Notes: generated by a model not told the origin, from the sequence alone. DNA of 64,000 nt from Echinarachnius parma (GCA_037951105.1 JBAMJV010003026.1:312501-376500), one strand, 5' to 3'. Positions 1 to 12,621 are shown, counted from the first letter of the stretch. Numbers and translations are program-made.

Positions 1-110
1 TTTTGTATACCTTTCGAACATGGTAGCGTTATTTACTATTAGTTTATAATGTTACTGTCTAGGTTTGGTTACTAAAGTTCAGCCTTACCAAAACTGTACT
101 ACCCCTTTAA
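1..110 (+). mobile_element. Family-1 TTAA MITE, right-hand end (T2/Kolobok-like)
   Basis: The first 110 bases match the right end of the full copies at 17888-18436 and, in inverted orientation, 12622-13098. They run from the segment 'gtatacctttcgaacatggtag' relatives to the terminus CTACCCCTTTAA, with TTAA at 107-110. The left part lies outside the window. The remainder up to about 470 is AT-rich and shows nothing recognisable. Confidence 0.8.
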
Positions 111-478
111 CCCCCTCCTAACCCTAACATAACATCCTCTTTGCGTGCATTTCCTCCAATCCCGACCCAGCTTGTTTGGCCACTCACAGCATTTGTATTG
201 TTCCATGTCCCCACCCCCTTTCTAAGTTGTTAACGTGCATACCTATAAATAATGATGTTTTTGTTTGTTTAATTGTCACAATGTATATTGACTCTCATTT
301 ATTACACCAGCATTCCTATAGTAGATAAGCAGTTTTCAGCGGTATTTGCGCAGCATTATTTTTATGAATACTACTTTGGATCGCGACATGGCGATGACAA
401 TGATGATTAAAGCGATCAGTTTGTTTTTCTAATAATACAAGTAATGTTTATATTTCATTTTTCATATATAATTTACAG

Positions 479-1255
479 TGCTACAACGTGGAAATACAGA
501 AAGATAACTGGACATCAATGCTAAACCTTATGCAGACGGAGGCGGAAGTTGCAATAGGGGCCCTTGACGTGGGCAATCAAGACGCTATTCAAGGGCCCCT
601 GCGATTTCACCTGAACGCTGGAGATATGGTGACGCAAGGTATCTTGGAAATACAAACACAAATGGCGGAAGAGTTCCGCGCCTCCCCAGAGGTAGCGGAA
701 CTCACCGCTCATGTCCACACTATCCTTCATGCAAAGGCTAACATGCCTCTCTTTGAGGACGGAATGGACATACCAAACCCATTATATGATCTGCAGATGT
801 ATGCGAGGCACAACGCGCTACTTCCGCGTGTTATAAATCTTTCCCAAAATAAAATTCGGATTTGCCAGCAGGCGAATGAACAAATTGCCCCCCAAATTAG
901 AAATCTCGTCGCTTCCATTGCCCAGGGAATAGACGCGCGAACGCACGGTGGAATGGACCCGGTGCCCCCTCTCAGAGATATGCACCCCTATCATGTTGAG
1001 GGGGCACCGGGGCCAAGTACCAATGGTTGGGTCAATGTACCCACCCATGATGTGTCCCTAGACCTGGATATGGCACCGGGGCCCAGTCGGGAATTCCCGC
1101 CTCCCTCATATCTCGAGGCCCTGGGACTTTCTCAATCAGTAGACCCAGATATGGCACCGGGGCCCAGTCGTAGGAGGGTTAAGGCCCCGGTGGTGCCAAG
1201 ACCTGACATCATTTGTATCGACAGCGACGATGATACTTCTGATAATGATGACTAG
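479..1255 (+). CDS. Unknown protein with APGPS repeats, PPSY and SUMO-interaction-like motif (probably last exon)
   Basis: The function is not recognised. The open frame is preceded by a good 3' splice acceptor (AG at 477-478 after a T-rich tract), so 479-1255 may be a terminal exon. If it is translated on its own, the first ATG is at 518 and gives 245 aa. The first two thirds are probably helical and have no known motif. The C-terminal third is proline-rich and carries three APGPS motifs, a PPSY motif (PPxY class, recognised by WW domains) and, at the end, IICIDSDDD followed by acidic residues, which is the shape of a SUMO-interacting motif. A 23-bp segment is repeated exactly at 1067-1089 and 1148-1170, so the APGPS motifs arose partly by duplication. 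GC content is visibly higher than in the flanks, which supports coding. It could belong to a host nuclear protein or to a transposon-derived ORF; the downstream LINE-like tail leaves this open. Confidence 0.55.
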   Translation, partial: CYNVEIQKDNWTSMLNLMQTEAEVAIGALDVGNQDAIQGPLRFHLNAGDMVTQGILEIQTQMAEEFRASPEVAELTAHVHTILHAKANMPLFEDGMDIPNPLYDLQMYARHNALLPRVINLSQNKIRICQQANEQIAPQIRNLVASIAQGIDARTHGGMDPVPPLRDMHPYHVEGAPGPSTNGWVNVPTHDVSLDLDMAPGPSREFPPPSYLEALGLSQSVDPDMAPGPSRRRVKAPVVPRPDIICIDSDDDTSDNDD

Positions 1256-1740
1256 TCTGGCCGCGAATTATTATTTTTTCCGATTAACAATGCTCGTGCT
1301 TCGCATCATCACACATCATCAAAATTGTCGTAATGCATATTATAGACATAATTTTCTCCCCTTTTTTGGTCCCCCGTCTTGTGTCCAACATATCGCACAA
1401 ATTAAGTACTTATAAGTAATTTGTATCAATTAACATTCTATTGTCTAAGTATCTACTCTATTTATAGTATCATTCAAGCATCTTAATATACATGTATGGT
1501 GTGTCTTAGCTACCACCAGTCTATATCAACTCTTTTGTGAAAAGTTAGTATATTTATATTGTATTTGTATATAGAAACTTAATTGTGTTTTTATGATTTG
1601 AAATAAATTGAAGCTTTTTTAAATATAATATTGTTAAAAATTCTTAAAAAGTATATCTTGAATCTGCTGGTCATATGCTATTTGTACATATTTTTATATT
1701 TATTATGTCTATCATATTAATGTATTATTGTATTATTTAT
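1256..1740. other. AT-rich 3' flank with a polyadenylation signal
   Basis: No gene is seen. An AATAAA hexamer at 1602-1607 lies about 350 bases after the stop codon of the preceding ORF and could serve as its poly(A) signal. Confidence 0.35.
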
Positions 1741-1845
1741 ATTGTATGATGTTATATCAGGACCCTGACGAAAAACAGTATCATTGCTGATCAGGCTATC
1801 CTGTATAAATATATTTGAATAAATAAATAAATAAATAAATAACTA
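1741..1845 (+). mobile_element. Probable LINE 3' tail with (AATA)n
   Basis: A segment ending in 'ctgtataaat' leads into about six AATA units at 1818-1842. A short 3' end followed by a simple tandem tail is typical of non-LTR retrotransposons of the CR1/L2/Rex group. No RT coding sequence lies directly upstream, so this is either a short truncated copy or the 3' end of a transcript. The following 1846-2600 is AT-rich and unremarkable apart from a short CCTAACCCTAACC at about 2513. Confidence 0.4.
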
Positions 1846-2621
1846 AAAGTGTCTCCTAGCAAGGAATTTAAACAAAACAAAACATCGTGCTACAGAACCC
1901 ATCTGTTGATTGTTCACCCATGATCCCTGATTGAAATATGCCCACCCCCCATACAAAAAAAAATACAAACAAGACTTACGCTGGTAGTATCGTTATTAAA
2001 TTCATTAGAATAATTCTCAAGAATTTTTAAAGACAAAGGCCGTCAATGTGTATAATTGTATCCCAATCAGTAAAAACATACGCAATTAGAGGTGCGAAAG
2101 CACTCAGTGATTTTGGTAGATATCGAACAAATTAAATGGACTGTTACAATTATAGATTCATAACTGCGTGTATGTTTTTGTCCCTGATTTAAATTTACTT
2201 TTTTTCAACATTATACAAGGGGTCATAGCGTATGTTTTTGTTACTATTATTCAGTTTGCCCAGTACTCTCTTCACTAACACCCAACTATCCATTTCGTAT
2301 GTACTTATTACACATGCTTTATTCTAGGTGATTTTCAGCAACATGCTGTGACTATAGGTAGTGTGTTTATCATTTGTGCATGTTTTTATAATCTTTACTA
2401 TAACTGTAACTTTATAATTATATTTACTATCCTGGTTGTACTTCTCTATGTTTATCAACAATAGTACTCTTTGTACTGAACTTGATCAAGGTTTGTAAAC
2501 AGGTCAATAAAACCTAACCCTAACCATTGGTCAATGGCGGTAAAGAATGTTAATTGTGTTATTTTCGCGCGCAAACTTATTTCCCTAATCAAATGTGCGA
2601 GACAGAGTGGTGGTGGCACAA

Positions 2622-3355
2622 AACTACATAGGCGGCCGCTCTGTACATGCGCTCCATAGACTGCTACGCTTGGGAGCAGTTTTGTTACTCTAAATCAAAC
2701 GCGAGTTATCAACAAGTCAATAAATCTGTCAAGCCCAGCTGCTTGTAACCAATCTTGTTTTCGGAAAGAACAGCCCGAGTCTCTGCTGTGCCCGGGAGCG
2801 GTATCAAATATGAATCTGTTGTTTTGTTTTCTCATGAAATGCCCCGGATAAGGTTGGACAAGGTTGTGCCCAGTCACACGGCAGCTGCTTTTAATCAATC
2901 TTCTTAAACAAATGCATCCTGTCAAGCCCGGCTGCTCGTAATCAATCATCTTGTTTTCTTAAACAGTAAACAGCATTTTTGTCAACAAAACGGTAAGCCA
3001 ACAATTGGTTGGATACCTGACGTGCGCGTGAATAAACTTTGCTCGGCACAAATCTGCTCCCAGGCGTAGCAGAAACTCGGGCAGTTCCATCCGAAAACAA
3101 GATGATTGATTACGAGCAGCTGGGCTTGACAGGTTTATTGACTTGTTGACAACTCGCGTTTGATTCGGAGTAACAAAACTGCTCCCAAGCGTAGCAGTCT
3201 ATGGACCGCATGTACAGAGCGGCCGCCTATGTAGTTTCGTGTATTATCACTCGAGTACGGTAGGCAATGTACAGAAATGTCCAGTGACATGTACTTAAGG
3301 GTATAGGAGCTTCGAGACACCCCCTCCGTTTAGTCCTTTTCTCACTTCACTTCAA
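2622..3355. mobile_element. Foldback-type element, copy 1 (left end truncated)
   Basis: The left arm (about 2622-2773) is the inverted complement of 3090-3240; both contain the NotI-like octamer GCGGCCGC and the run 'ctgctacgcttgggagcag'. A GC-richer core of about 320 bases lies between. The right end continues to CACTTCACTTCAAAA, the outer terminus of copy 2. No transposase ORF exists; the short open frames are by-products of the palindrome. Confidence 0.65.
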
Positions 3356-3432
3356 AACAGTGACAGTATATTTGTATGTAGTAGTAAAAGAAGGGACATA
3401 CTACTAATATTGAAACTGGTCACTTCCAAAAT

Positions 3433-4395
3433 TTGAAGTGAAGTGAGAAAAGGACTAAACGGAGGGTGTGTCTCGAAGCTCCTATACCCTTAAGTACATG
3501 TCACTGGACATTTCTGTACATTGCCTACCGTACTCGAGAGATAATACACGAAACTACATAGGCGGCCGCTCTGTACATGCGGTCCATAGACTGCTACGCT
3601 TGGGAGCAGTTTTGTTACTCCGAGTCAAACGCGAGTTGTCAACAAGTCAATAAACCTGTCAAGCCCAGCTGCTCGTAATCAATCATCTTGTTTTCTTAAA
3701 AATTAAACAGCATTTTTGTCAACAAAGTTACTCCAAATCAAACGCGAGTTATCAACAAGTCAATAAACCTGTCAAGCCCAGCTGCTTGTAACCAATCTTG
3801 TTTTCGGAAAGAACAGCCCGAGTCTCTGCTGTGCCCGGGAGCGGTATCAAATATGAATCTGTTGTTTTGTTTTCTCATGAAATGCCCCGGATAAGGTTGG
3901 ACAAGGTTGTGCCCAGTCACACGGCAGCTGCTTTTAATCAATCTTCTTAAACAAATGCATCCTGTCAAGCCCAGCTGCTCGTAATCAATCATCTTGTTTT
4001 CTTAAACAGTAAACAGCATTTTTGTCAACAAAACGGTAAGCCAACAATTGGTTGGATACCTGACACGCGTGAATAAACTTTGCTCGGCACAAATCTGCTC
4101 CCAGGCGTAGCAGAAACTCGGGCAGTTCCTTCCGAAAACAAGATGATTGATTACGAGCAGCTGGGCTTGACAGGTTTATTGACTTGTTGACAACTCGCCT
4201 TTGATTCGGAGTAACAAAACTGCTCCCAAGCGTAGCAGTCTATGGACCGCATGTACAGAGCGGCCGCCTATGTAGTTTCGTGTATTATCTCTCGAGTACG
4301 GTAGGCAATGTACAGAAATGTCCAGTGACATGTACTTAAGGGTATAGGAGCTTCGAGACACACCCTCCGTTTAGTCCTTTTCTCACTTCACTTCA
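3433..4395. mobile_element. Foldback-type element, copy 2 with about 265-bp inverted arms
   Basis: The left arm starts TTGAAGTGAAGTGAG (3433) and extends to about 3700. The right arm, about 4130-4395, is its inverted complement and ends CTCACTTCACTTCAA. The core 3727-4045 repeats copy 1 (2685-3000) in direct orientation at an offset of about 1043 bp. The DNA after the right end (4396-4454) also matches 3356-3411, so the flank was duplicated together with the element. Confidence 0.7.
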
Positions 4396-4454
4396 AAACA
4401 GTGACAGTATATTTGTATGTAGTAGTAAAAGAAGGGACATACTACTAATATTGA

Positions 4455-5039
4455 ATATAGCGCCATCAACGGCGGCATGTAAGGTTGAAAGTTTCCCAAA
4501 CAGAATACCTCTGTAGACTACAAGAAGTCTTTGGGAGAAGGGTAATTATTGCGCACAATAGCTATCCATGTTTCCTGTTTTAACACACCATAAGTTATTT
4601 CTGTTGAGGATTTTTATCTTTTAAAATGTTTAAACTTATCTTGTTTTAACCGGTGACTGGTTATTACCATCAATCATCTTTTATAATGGTAGTCGATGTG
4701 GTCCTAATTATTTACCATCTCTGTAAAAAAAAAAAAAAAAGGTTAAACACTGGGGCTAAAAGACAAGCATTCCACCAAAACACCAACATATATTCAGGGT
4801 GTTCCCTCTCACGTGTTGTTCCTACTAATTTGTACTTGGTGTTCAATAGTGATGTATTTTGTTTCCATATGTCATAACAAAATGTACTCCATGACATCAC
4901 ACCAGACTTTCAATTCTGATAAGCATAAGCAAAGTGATGACGTAATATCAATGAATGGAGTCCGAGTAATATTTAATTTGTTGGTGGTGAAGAGGTTAAC
5001 CAGATCAGAATTGTAATGTAAGCCTATAGTGTAGCAAAC
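4455..5039. other. AT-rich spacer
   Basis: No gene, RNA or repeat family is recognised. A run of 16 A lies at 4725-4740. Confidence 0.4.
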
Positions 5040-5135
5040 CGTCGATATTAGGGCACAATGCGTCGGTTTAGGGATGCAATATGTCGGTTTAAGGAGCAAT
5101 GGGTCAATTGTTGGATGCAATGCGTCGTTTATGCT
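5040..5135 (+). repeat. Short degenerate tandem repeat before the telomeric array
   Basis: Four to five imperfect units of about 20-25 bases share the core GCAATGCGTCGGTTTAGGG. They abut the CCCTAA array and include two TTAGGG hexamers on this strand. Confidence 0.55.
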
Positions 5136-5147
5136 GACAAAAGTTGC

Positions 5148-5540
5148 TAACCCTAACCCTAACCCTAACCCTAACCCTAACCCTAACCCTAACCCTAACC
5201 CTAACCCTAACCCTAACCCTAACCCTAACCCTAACCCTAACCCTAACCCTAACCCTAACCCTAACCCTAACCCTAACCCTAACCCTAACCCTAACCCTAA
5301 CCCTAACCCTAACCCTAACCCTAACCCTAACCCTAACCCTAACCCTAACCCTAACCCTAACCCTAACCCTAACCCTAACCCTAACCCTAACCCTAACCCT
5401 AACCCTAACCCTAACCCTAACCCTAACCCTAACCCTAACCCTAACCCTAACCCTAACCCTAACCCTAACCCTAACCCTAACCCTAACCCCTAACCCCTAA
5501 CCCTAACCCCTAACCCCTAACCCCTAAACCCTAACCCTAG
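5148..5540 (-). repeat. Interstitial telomeric array (CCCTAA)n
   Basis: About 57 perfect CCCTAA units run from 5148 to about 5488, followed by degenerate CCCCTAA units to 5540. TTAGGG is the telomere repeat of vertebrates, echinoderms and many other metazoans. Its orientation is that of a left chromosome end, with the adjoining satellite on the chromosome side. Here it sits inside the sequence with 5 kb of other DNA on its outer side. Confidence 0.95.
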
Positions 5541-5699
5541 ATTTTGTAATCACCCCATCCAGCTTGAAGGATTTCCACTCCAGAATGAGAGTTAAAACAA
5601 CATTAACTCTGCATTAGGAGTGGATTCCACTCCAAACGAAGTGGTCACTAATATGGCTCCCTAAGGAGTGGACAAAAGAGTGGATTTCCACTCCAATAC
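5541..5699. repeat. Cluster of GGAGTGGAWTCCACTCC palindromes
   Basis: The exact 17-base palindrome GGAGTGGATTCCACTCC is at 5617-5633. Variants or half sites (TTTCCACTCC, GGAGTGG, GAGTGGATTTCCACTCC) occur on both sides within about 120 bases, between the telomeric array and the satellite. Confidence 0.5.
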
Positions 5700-8600
5700 A
5701 TTAAGAGAGATATGACAGCATATATTGACATTAGTTTAGGGTTTTCTCCGGGTTTTCTTCTAGATGCTCGGGGTTTGAAACTTTTATTGTTGAAACTTAA
5801 TCTAGACATGTCATTCTTACATTCCATACCATTTTTGGATTCAGTGGAAAGCAATTTAGATGAGAAATTAACCATTACAATACTAATAATAATTTCACGT
5901 TCTGAAAAAGCGTAAAATTTGATATATCTAGGTTCCCTTTAAATTCAAGTCATATATAGCATTAATTAGTGCTAGAGATTAAGTAAGACTAAATAATTAT
6001 TGAAGAAAACAATCTTTGCGATCATTATACCTCTCAAACAGTTCATAAGGGCTAATTATGACCATTCTGTTTAAAGGGAAGGTATAAGCGGTATACATTG
6101 CTATGCAGCCGAGAACGCAATTTGCCTATGACAGCATATATTGACATTAGTTTAGGGTTTTCTCGGGGTTTTCTTCTAGATGTTCGGGGTTTGAAACTTT
6201 TATTGTTGGAACTTGATCTACACATGTCATTCATTGATTCCATACCATTTTCGGATTCAGGGGAAAGCAATTTAGATGAGAAATTATGCATCCAAATCAA
6301 AACAATATTTTCATGTTCCGAAAAAGCGCAAACGTTTATATTTCGAGATTCCCTTTAAGTTCATGTCATTAATAACATTAATTAGTGCTAGAGATTAATA
6401 AGACTAAATAGTTATTGAAGAAAATAATCTTTGCGATCATTATACCTCTCAAACAGTTCATAATTGCTAATTATGACCATTCTGTTTAAAGGGAAGGTAT
6501 AAGCGGTATACATTGCTATGCGGCCGTGAACGCAATCTGACCAAGGACAGCATGTATTGACATTGGTTGAGGGTTTTCTCGGGGTTTTCTTCTAGATGCT
6601 CGAGGTTTGAAACGTTTATTGTTGGAACTTGATCTACACATGTCATTCATTGATTCCATACCGTTTTCGGATTCAGGGGAAAGCAATTAAGATGAGAAAT
6701 TAGGCATTACAATACTAATAATATTTTCATGTTCTGAAAAGGCGCAAAATTTGATATATCTAGGTGCCCTTTAAGTTCAAGTCATTGATAGCACTAATTA
6801 GTGGTAAAGATTAAGTAAGACTAAATAGTTATTGAAGAAAACAATCTTTGCGATCATTATACCTCTCAAACAGTTCATAAGGGCTAATTATGACCATTCT
6901 GTTTAAAGGGAAGGTATAAGTGGTATACATTGCTATGTGGCCGAGAACGTAATTTGCCTATGACAGCATGTATTGACATTAGTTTAGGGTTTTCTCCGGG
7001 TTTTCTTCTATATGCTCGGGGTTTGAAACTTTTATTGCTTGAACTTAATCTAGACATGTCATTATTTCATTCCATACTATTTTTGGATTCAGGGGAAAGC
7101 AATTTAGATGAGAAATTAACCATTACAATACTAATAATAATTTCACGTTCTGAAAAAGCGCAAAATTTGATATATCTAGGTTCCCTTTAAATTCAAATCA
7201 TTAATAGCATTAATTAATGCTAGAGATTAAGTAAGACTAAATAGTTATTGAAGAAAACAATCTTTGCGATCATTTATACCTCTCAAACAGTTCATAAGGG
7301 CTAATTATGACCATTCTGTTCAAAGGGAAGTTATTAGCGGTATACATTGATATGAGGCCGAAAAAACAATTTGCCCATGACAGGATGTATTGACATTGGT
7401 TTAGGGATTTCTCGGGGTTTTCTTCTAGATGCTCGGGGTTTAAAACTTTTATTGTTGGAACTTAATCTAGACATGTCATTCTTTCATTCCATACCATTTT
7501 CGGATTCAGGGGAAAGCATTTTAGATGAGAAATTAGGCATTACAATACTAATAATATTTTCATGTTCTGAAAAGGCGCAAAATTTGATATATCTAGGTGC
7601 CCTTTAAGTTCAAGTCATTGATAGCACTAATTAGAGGTAAAGATAAAGTAAGACGAAATAGTTATTGAAGAAAACAATCTTTGCGATCATTATACCTCTC
7701 AAACCGTTCATAAGGGCTAATTATGACCATTCTGTTTAAAGGGAAGGTATAAGCGGTATACATTGCGATGCAGCCGAGAACGCAATCTGCCTATGACAGC
7801 ATATATTGACATTAGTTTAGGGTTTTCTCCGGGTTTTCTTCTAGATGCTCGGGGTTTGAAACTTTTATTGTTGGAACTTGATCTACACATGTCATTCTTT
7901 CATTCCATACCATTTTCGGATTCAGGGGAAAGCATTTTAGATGAGAAATTATGCATCCAAATCCTAACAAATATTTTCATGTTCTAAAAAAGCGCAAACA
8001 TTTATATTTAGAGATTCCCTTTAAGTTCATGTCATTAATAGCTTTATTTATTGCTATAGATCAAGTAAGACTAAATAGTTTTGTAAGAAAACAATCTTTG
8101 CGATCAATATACCTCTCAGACATTTCGTAATTGCTAATTATGACCATTCTGTATAATGGGAAGGTATAAGCGGTAATATACATTGCTATTATGCGGCCGA
8201 GAACTCAATTTGACTAAAACAGCATGTATTGACATTGGTTTAGGGTTTTCTCGGGGTTTTCTTCTAGATGTTCGGGGTTTGAAACTTTTATTGTTGGAAC
8301 TTGATCTACACATGTCATTCATTGATTCCATACCATTTTCGGATTCAGGGGAAAGCAATTTAGATGAGAAATTATGCATCCAAATCAAAACAATATTTTC
8401 ATGTTCCGAAAAAGCGCAAAAGTTTATATTTCGAGATTCCCTTTAAGTTCATGTCATTAATAGCATTAATTAGTGCTAGAGATTAATAAGACTAAATAGT
8501 TATTGAAGAAAATAATCTTTGCGATCATTATACCTCTCAAACAGTTCATAATTGCTAATTATGACCATTCTGTTTAAAGGGAAGGTATAAGCGGTATACA

Positions 8601-11600
8601 TTGCTATGCGGCCGTGAACGCAATCTGACCAAGGACAGCATGTATTGACATTGGTTGAGGGTTTTCTTGGGGTTTTCTTCTAGATGCTCGAGGTTTGAAA
8701 CGTTTATTGTTGGAACTTGATCTACACATGTCATTCATTGATTCCATACCATTTTCGGATTCAGGGGAAAGCAATTAAGATGAGAAATTAAGGTTACAAT
8801 ACTAATAATATGTTCATGTTCTGAAAAGGCGCAAAATTTGATATATCTAGGTGCCCTTTAAGTTCAAGTCATTGATAGCACTAATTAGTGGTAAAGATTA
8901 AGTAAGACTAAATAGTTATTGAAGAAAACAATCTTTGCGATCATTATACCTCTCAAACAGTTCATAAGGGCTAATTATGACCATTCTGTTTAAAGGGAAG
9001 GTATAAGCGGTATACATTGCTATGCGGCCGTGAACGCAATCTGACCAAGGACAGCATGTATTGACATTGGTTGAGGGTTTTCTTGGGGTTTTCTTCTAGA
9101 TGCTCGAGGTTTGAAACGTTTATTGTTGGAACTTGATCTACACATGTCATTCATTGATTCCATACCATTTTCGGATTCAGGGGAAAGCAATTAAGATGAG
9201 AAATTAAGGTTACAATACTAATAATATTTTCATGTTCTGAAAAGGCGCAAAATTTGATATATCAAGGTGCCCTTTAAGTTCAAGTCATTGATAGCACTAA
9301 TTAGTGGTAAAGATTAAGTAAGACTAAATAGTTATTGAAGAAAACAATCTTTGCGATCATTATACCTCTCAAACAGTTCATAAGGGCTAATTATGACCAT
9401 TCTGTTCAAAGGGAAGTTATTAGCGGTATACATTGATATGAGGCCGAAAAAACAATTTGCCCATGACAGGATGTATTGACATTGGTTTAGGGATTTCTCG
9501 GGGTTTTCTTCTAGATGCTCGGGGTTTAAAACTTTTATTGTTGGAACTTAATCTAGACATGTCATTCTTTCATTCCATACCATTTTCGGATTCAGGGGAA
9601 AGCATTTTAGATGAGAAATTATGCATCCAAATCCTAACAATATTTTCATGTTCTAAAAAAGCGCAAACATTTATATTTCGAGATTCCCTTTAAGTTCATG
9701 TCATTAATAGCTTTATTTATTGCTATAGATCAAGTAAGACTAAATATTTTTGTAAGAAAACAATCTTTGCGATCAATATACCTCTCAGACATTTCGTAAT
9801 TGCTAATTATGACCATTCTGTATAATGGGAAGGTATAAGCGGTATACATTGCTATTATGCGGCCGAGAACTCAATTTGACTAAAACAGCATGTATTGACA
9901 TTGGTTTAGGGTTTTCTCGGGGTTTTCTTTTAGATTCTCGGGGTTTGAAACTATTATTGTTTGAACTTAATCTACACATGTCATTCATTGATTCCATACC
10001 GTTTTCGGATTCAGGGGAAAGCAATTTAGATGAGAAATTAACCATTACAATACTAATAATAATTTCATGTTCTAAAAAAGCGCAAAATTTGATATATCTA
10101 GGTGCCCTTTAAGTTCAAGTCATTAATAGCACTAATTAGTGGTAAAGATTAAGTAAGACTAAATAGTTATTGAAGAAAATAATCTTTGCGATCATTATAC
10201 CTCTCAAACAGTTCATAATTGCTAATTATGACCATTCTGTTTAAAGGGAAGGTATAAGCGGTATACATTGCTATGCGGCCGTGAACGCAATCTGACCAAG
10301 GACAGCATGTATTGACATCGGTTGAGGGTTTTCTCGGGGTTTTCTTCTAGATGCTCGAGGTTTGAAACGTTTATTGTTGGAACTTGATCTACATATGTCA
10401 TTCATTGATTCCATACCATTTTCGGATTCAGGGGAAAGCAATTAAGATGAGAAATTAAGGTTACAATACTAATAATATTTTCATGATCTGAAAAGGCGCA
10501 AAATTTGATATATCTAGGTGCCCTTTAAGTTCAAGTCATTGATAGCACTAATTAGTGGTAAAGATTAAGTAAGACTAAATAGTTATTGAAGAAAACAATC
10601 TTTGCGATCATTTATACCTCTCAAACAGTTCATAAGGGCTAATTACGACCATTCTGTTCAAAGGGAATGTATTAGCAGTAATATACATTGCTATGCGGCC
10701 GAAAAACCAATTTGCCTATGACAGGATGTATTGACATTGGTTTAGGGTTTTCTCGGGGTTTTCTTCTAGATGCTCCGGGTTTGAAACTTTTATTGTTGGA
10801 ACTTGATTTACACATGTCATTCATTGATTCCATACCATTTTCAGATTCAGGGGAAAGCATTTTAGATGAGAAATTATGCATCCAAATCCTAACAATATCT
10901 TCATGTTCTAAAAAAGCGCAAACATTTATATTTCGAGATTCCCTTTAAGTTCATGTCATTAATAGCTTTATTTAGTGCTAGAGAATAAGTAAGACTAAAT
11001 AGTTTTGTAAGAAAACAATATTTGCGATCATTATACCTCTCAAAAAGTTCATAAGGGCGAATTATGACCATTCTGTATAATGGGAAGGTATAAGCGGTAT
11101 ACATTGCTATTATGCGGCCGAGAACTCAATTTGACTAAAACAGCATGTATTGACATTGGTTTAGGGTTTTCTCGGGGTTTTCTTCTAGATGCTCGGGGTT
11201 TGAAACTGTTATTGTTGGAACTTGATCTACACATGTCATTCATTGATTCCATACCATTTTCAGATTCAGGGGAAAGCATTTTAGATGAGAAATTAAGCAT
11301 TACAATACTAATAATATTTTCATGTTCTGATAAAACGGAAAATTTGATATATCTAGGTTCCCTTTAAGTTCATGTCATTAATAGCACTAATTAGTGTTAA
11401 ATATTAAGTAAGACTAAATAGTTATTGAAGGAAACCAATCATTGCGATCATTATACTTCTCAAACAGTTCATAAGGGCTAATAATTATGACCATTCTGTT
11501 TAAAGGGAAGGTATTAGCGGTAATATACATTGCTATGCGGCCGAGAACGCAATTTGCCTATGACAGCATATATTGACATTGATTTAGGGTTTTCTCGGAG

Positions 11601-12621
11601 TTTTCTTCTAGATGCTCGGGGTTTGAAACTTTTATTGTTGGAACTTGATTTACACATGTCATTCATTGATTCCATACCATTTTCGGATTCAGGGGAAAGC
11701 AATTTAGATGAGAAATTATGCATCCAAATCAGAACAATATTTTCATGTTCCGAAAAAGCGCAAACGTTTATATTTCGAGATTCCCTTTAAGTTCATGTCA
11801 TTAATAGCTTTATTTATTGCTAGAGATCAAGTAAGACTAAATAATTTTGTAAGAAAACAATCTTTGCGATCATTATACCTCTCAGACATTTCGTTATTGC
11901 TAATTATGACCATTCTGTATAATGGGAAGGTATAAGCCGTATACATTGCTATTATGCGGCCGAGAACTCAATTTGCCTAAAACAGCATGTATTGACATTG
12001 GTTTAGGGTTTTCTCGGGGTTTTCTTCTAGATGCTCGGGGTTTGAAACTTTTATTGTTTGAACTTGAACTACACATGTCATTCATTGATTCCATACCGTT
12101 TTCGGATTAAGGGGAAAGCAATTTAGATGAGAAATTAACCATTACAATACTCATAATAATTTCATGTTCTGAAAAAGCGCAACATTTGATATATCTAGGT
12201 GCCCTTTAAGTTCAAGTCATTAATAGCATTAATTAGTGCTAGAAATTAAGTAAGACTAAATAGTTATTGAAGAGAACAATCTTTTCGATCATTATACCTC
12301 TCAGACATTTCGTAATTGCTAATTATGACCATTCTGTATAAAGGGAAGGTATAAGCGGTATACATTGCTATTATGCCGCCGAGAACTCAATTTGCCTAAA
12401 ACATGTATTGACATTGGTTTAGGGTTTTCTCGGGGTTTTCTTCTAGATGCTCGGGGTTTGAAACTTTTATTGTTGGAACTTGATATACATATATCATTCT
12501 TTGATTCCATACCATTTTCGGCTTGAGGAGAAAGCAATTTAGATAAGAAATTAAGCATTACAATACTGATAATTTCTGCATGTCTCGAAAAAGCGCAAAA
12601 TTTGATATATCTAGGATCCCT
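5700..12621 (+). repeat. Satellite array: 17 tandem monomers of 415-423 bp
   Basis: Aligning the landmark TTTAGGGTTTTCTC gives unit positions 5735, 6151, 6566, 6983, 7400, 7816, 8239, 8655, 9071, 9486, 9905, 10322, 10741, 11160, 11583, 12002 and 12418. Monomers differ by point changes and small indels. Variants recur five monomers apart (6151 with 8239, 6566 with 8655, 7400 with 9486), and 8655 and 9071 are near-twins. Roughly 80-codon open frames exist on both strands of most monomers but are broken in others; they are treated as fortuitous. The array lies directly beside the telomeric repeat, as subtelomeric satellites do. Confidence 0.93.

Noticed and set aside
2513..2525. Short CCTAACCCTAACC and similar at 21320 and 62286
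   Set aside because: Two units or fewer; too short to be called telomeric insertions.
2695..4361. Repeated 61- and 84-residue frames
   Set aside because: They lie in the arms and core of the foldback elements and repeat only because the DNA does.
5074..5500. Long (PN)n and (LT)n open frames
   Set aside because: They are translations of the CCCTAA array.
5700..12621. Recurrent open frames of about 80 codons on both strands of the satellite monomers
   Set aside because: Open frames on opposite strands over the same bases, loss by frameshift or stop in several monomers, and repeated copies by tandem amplification explain them without coding.
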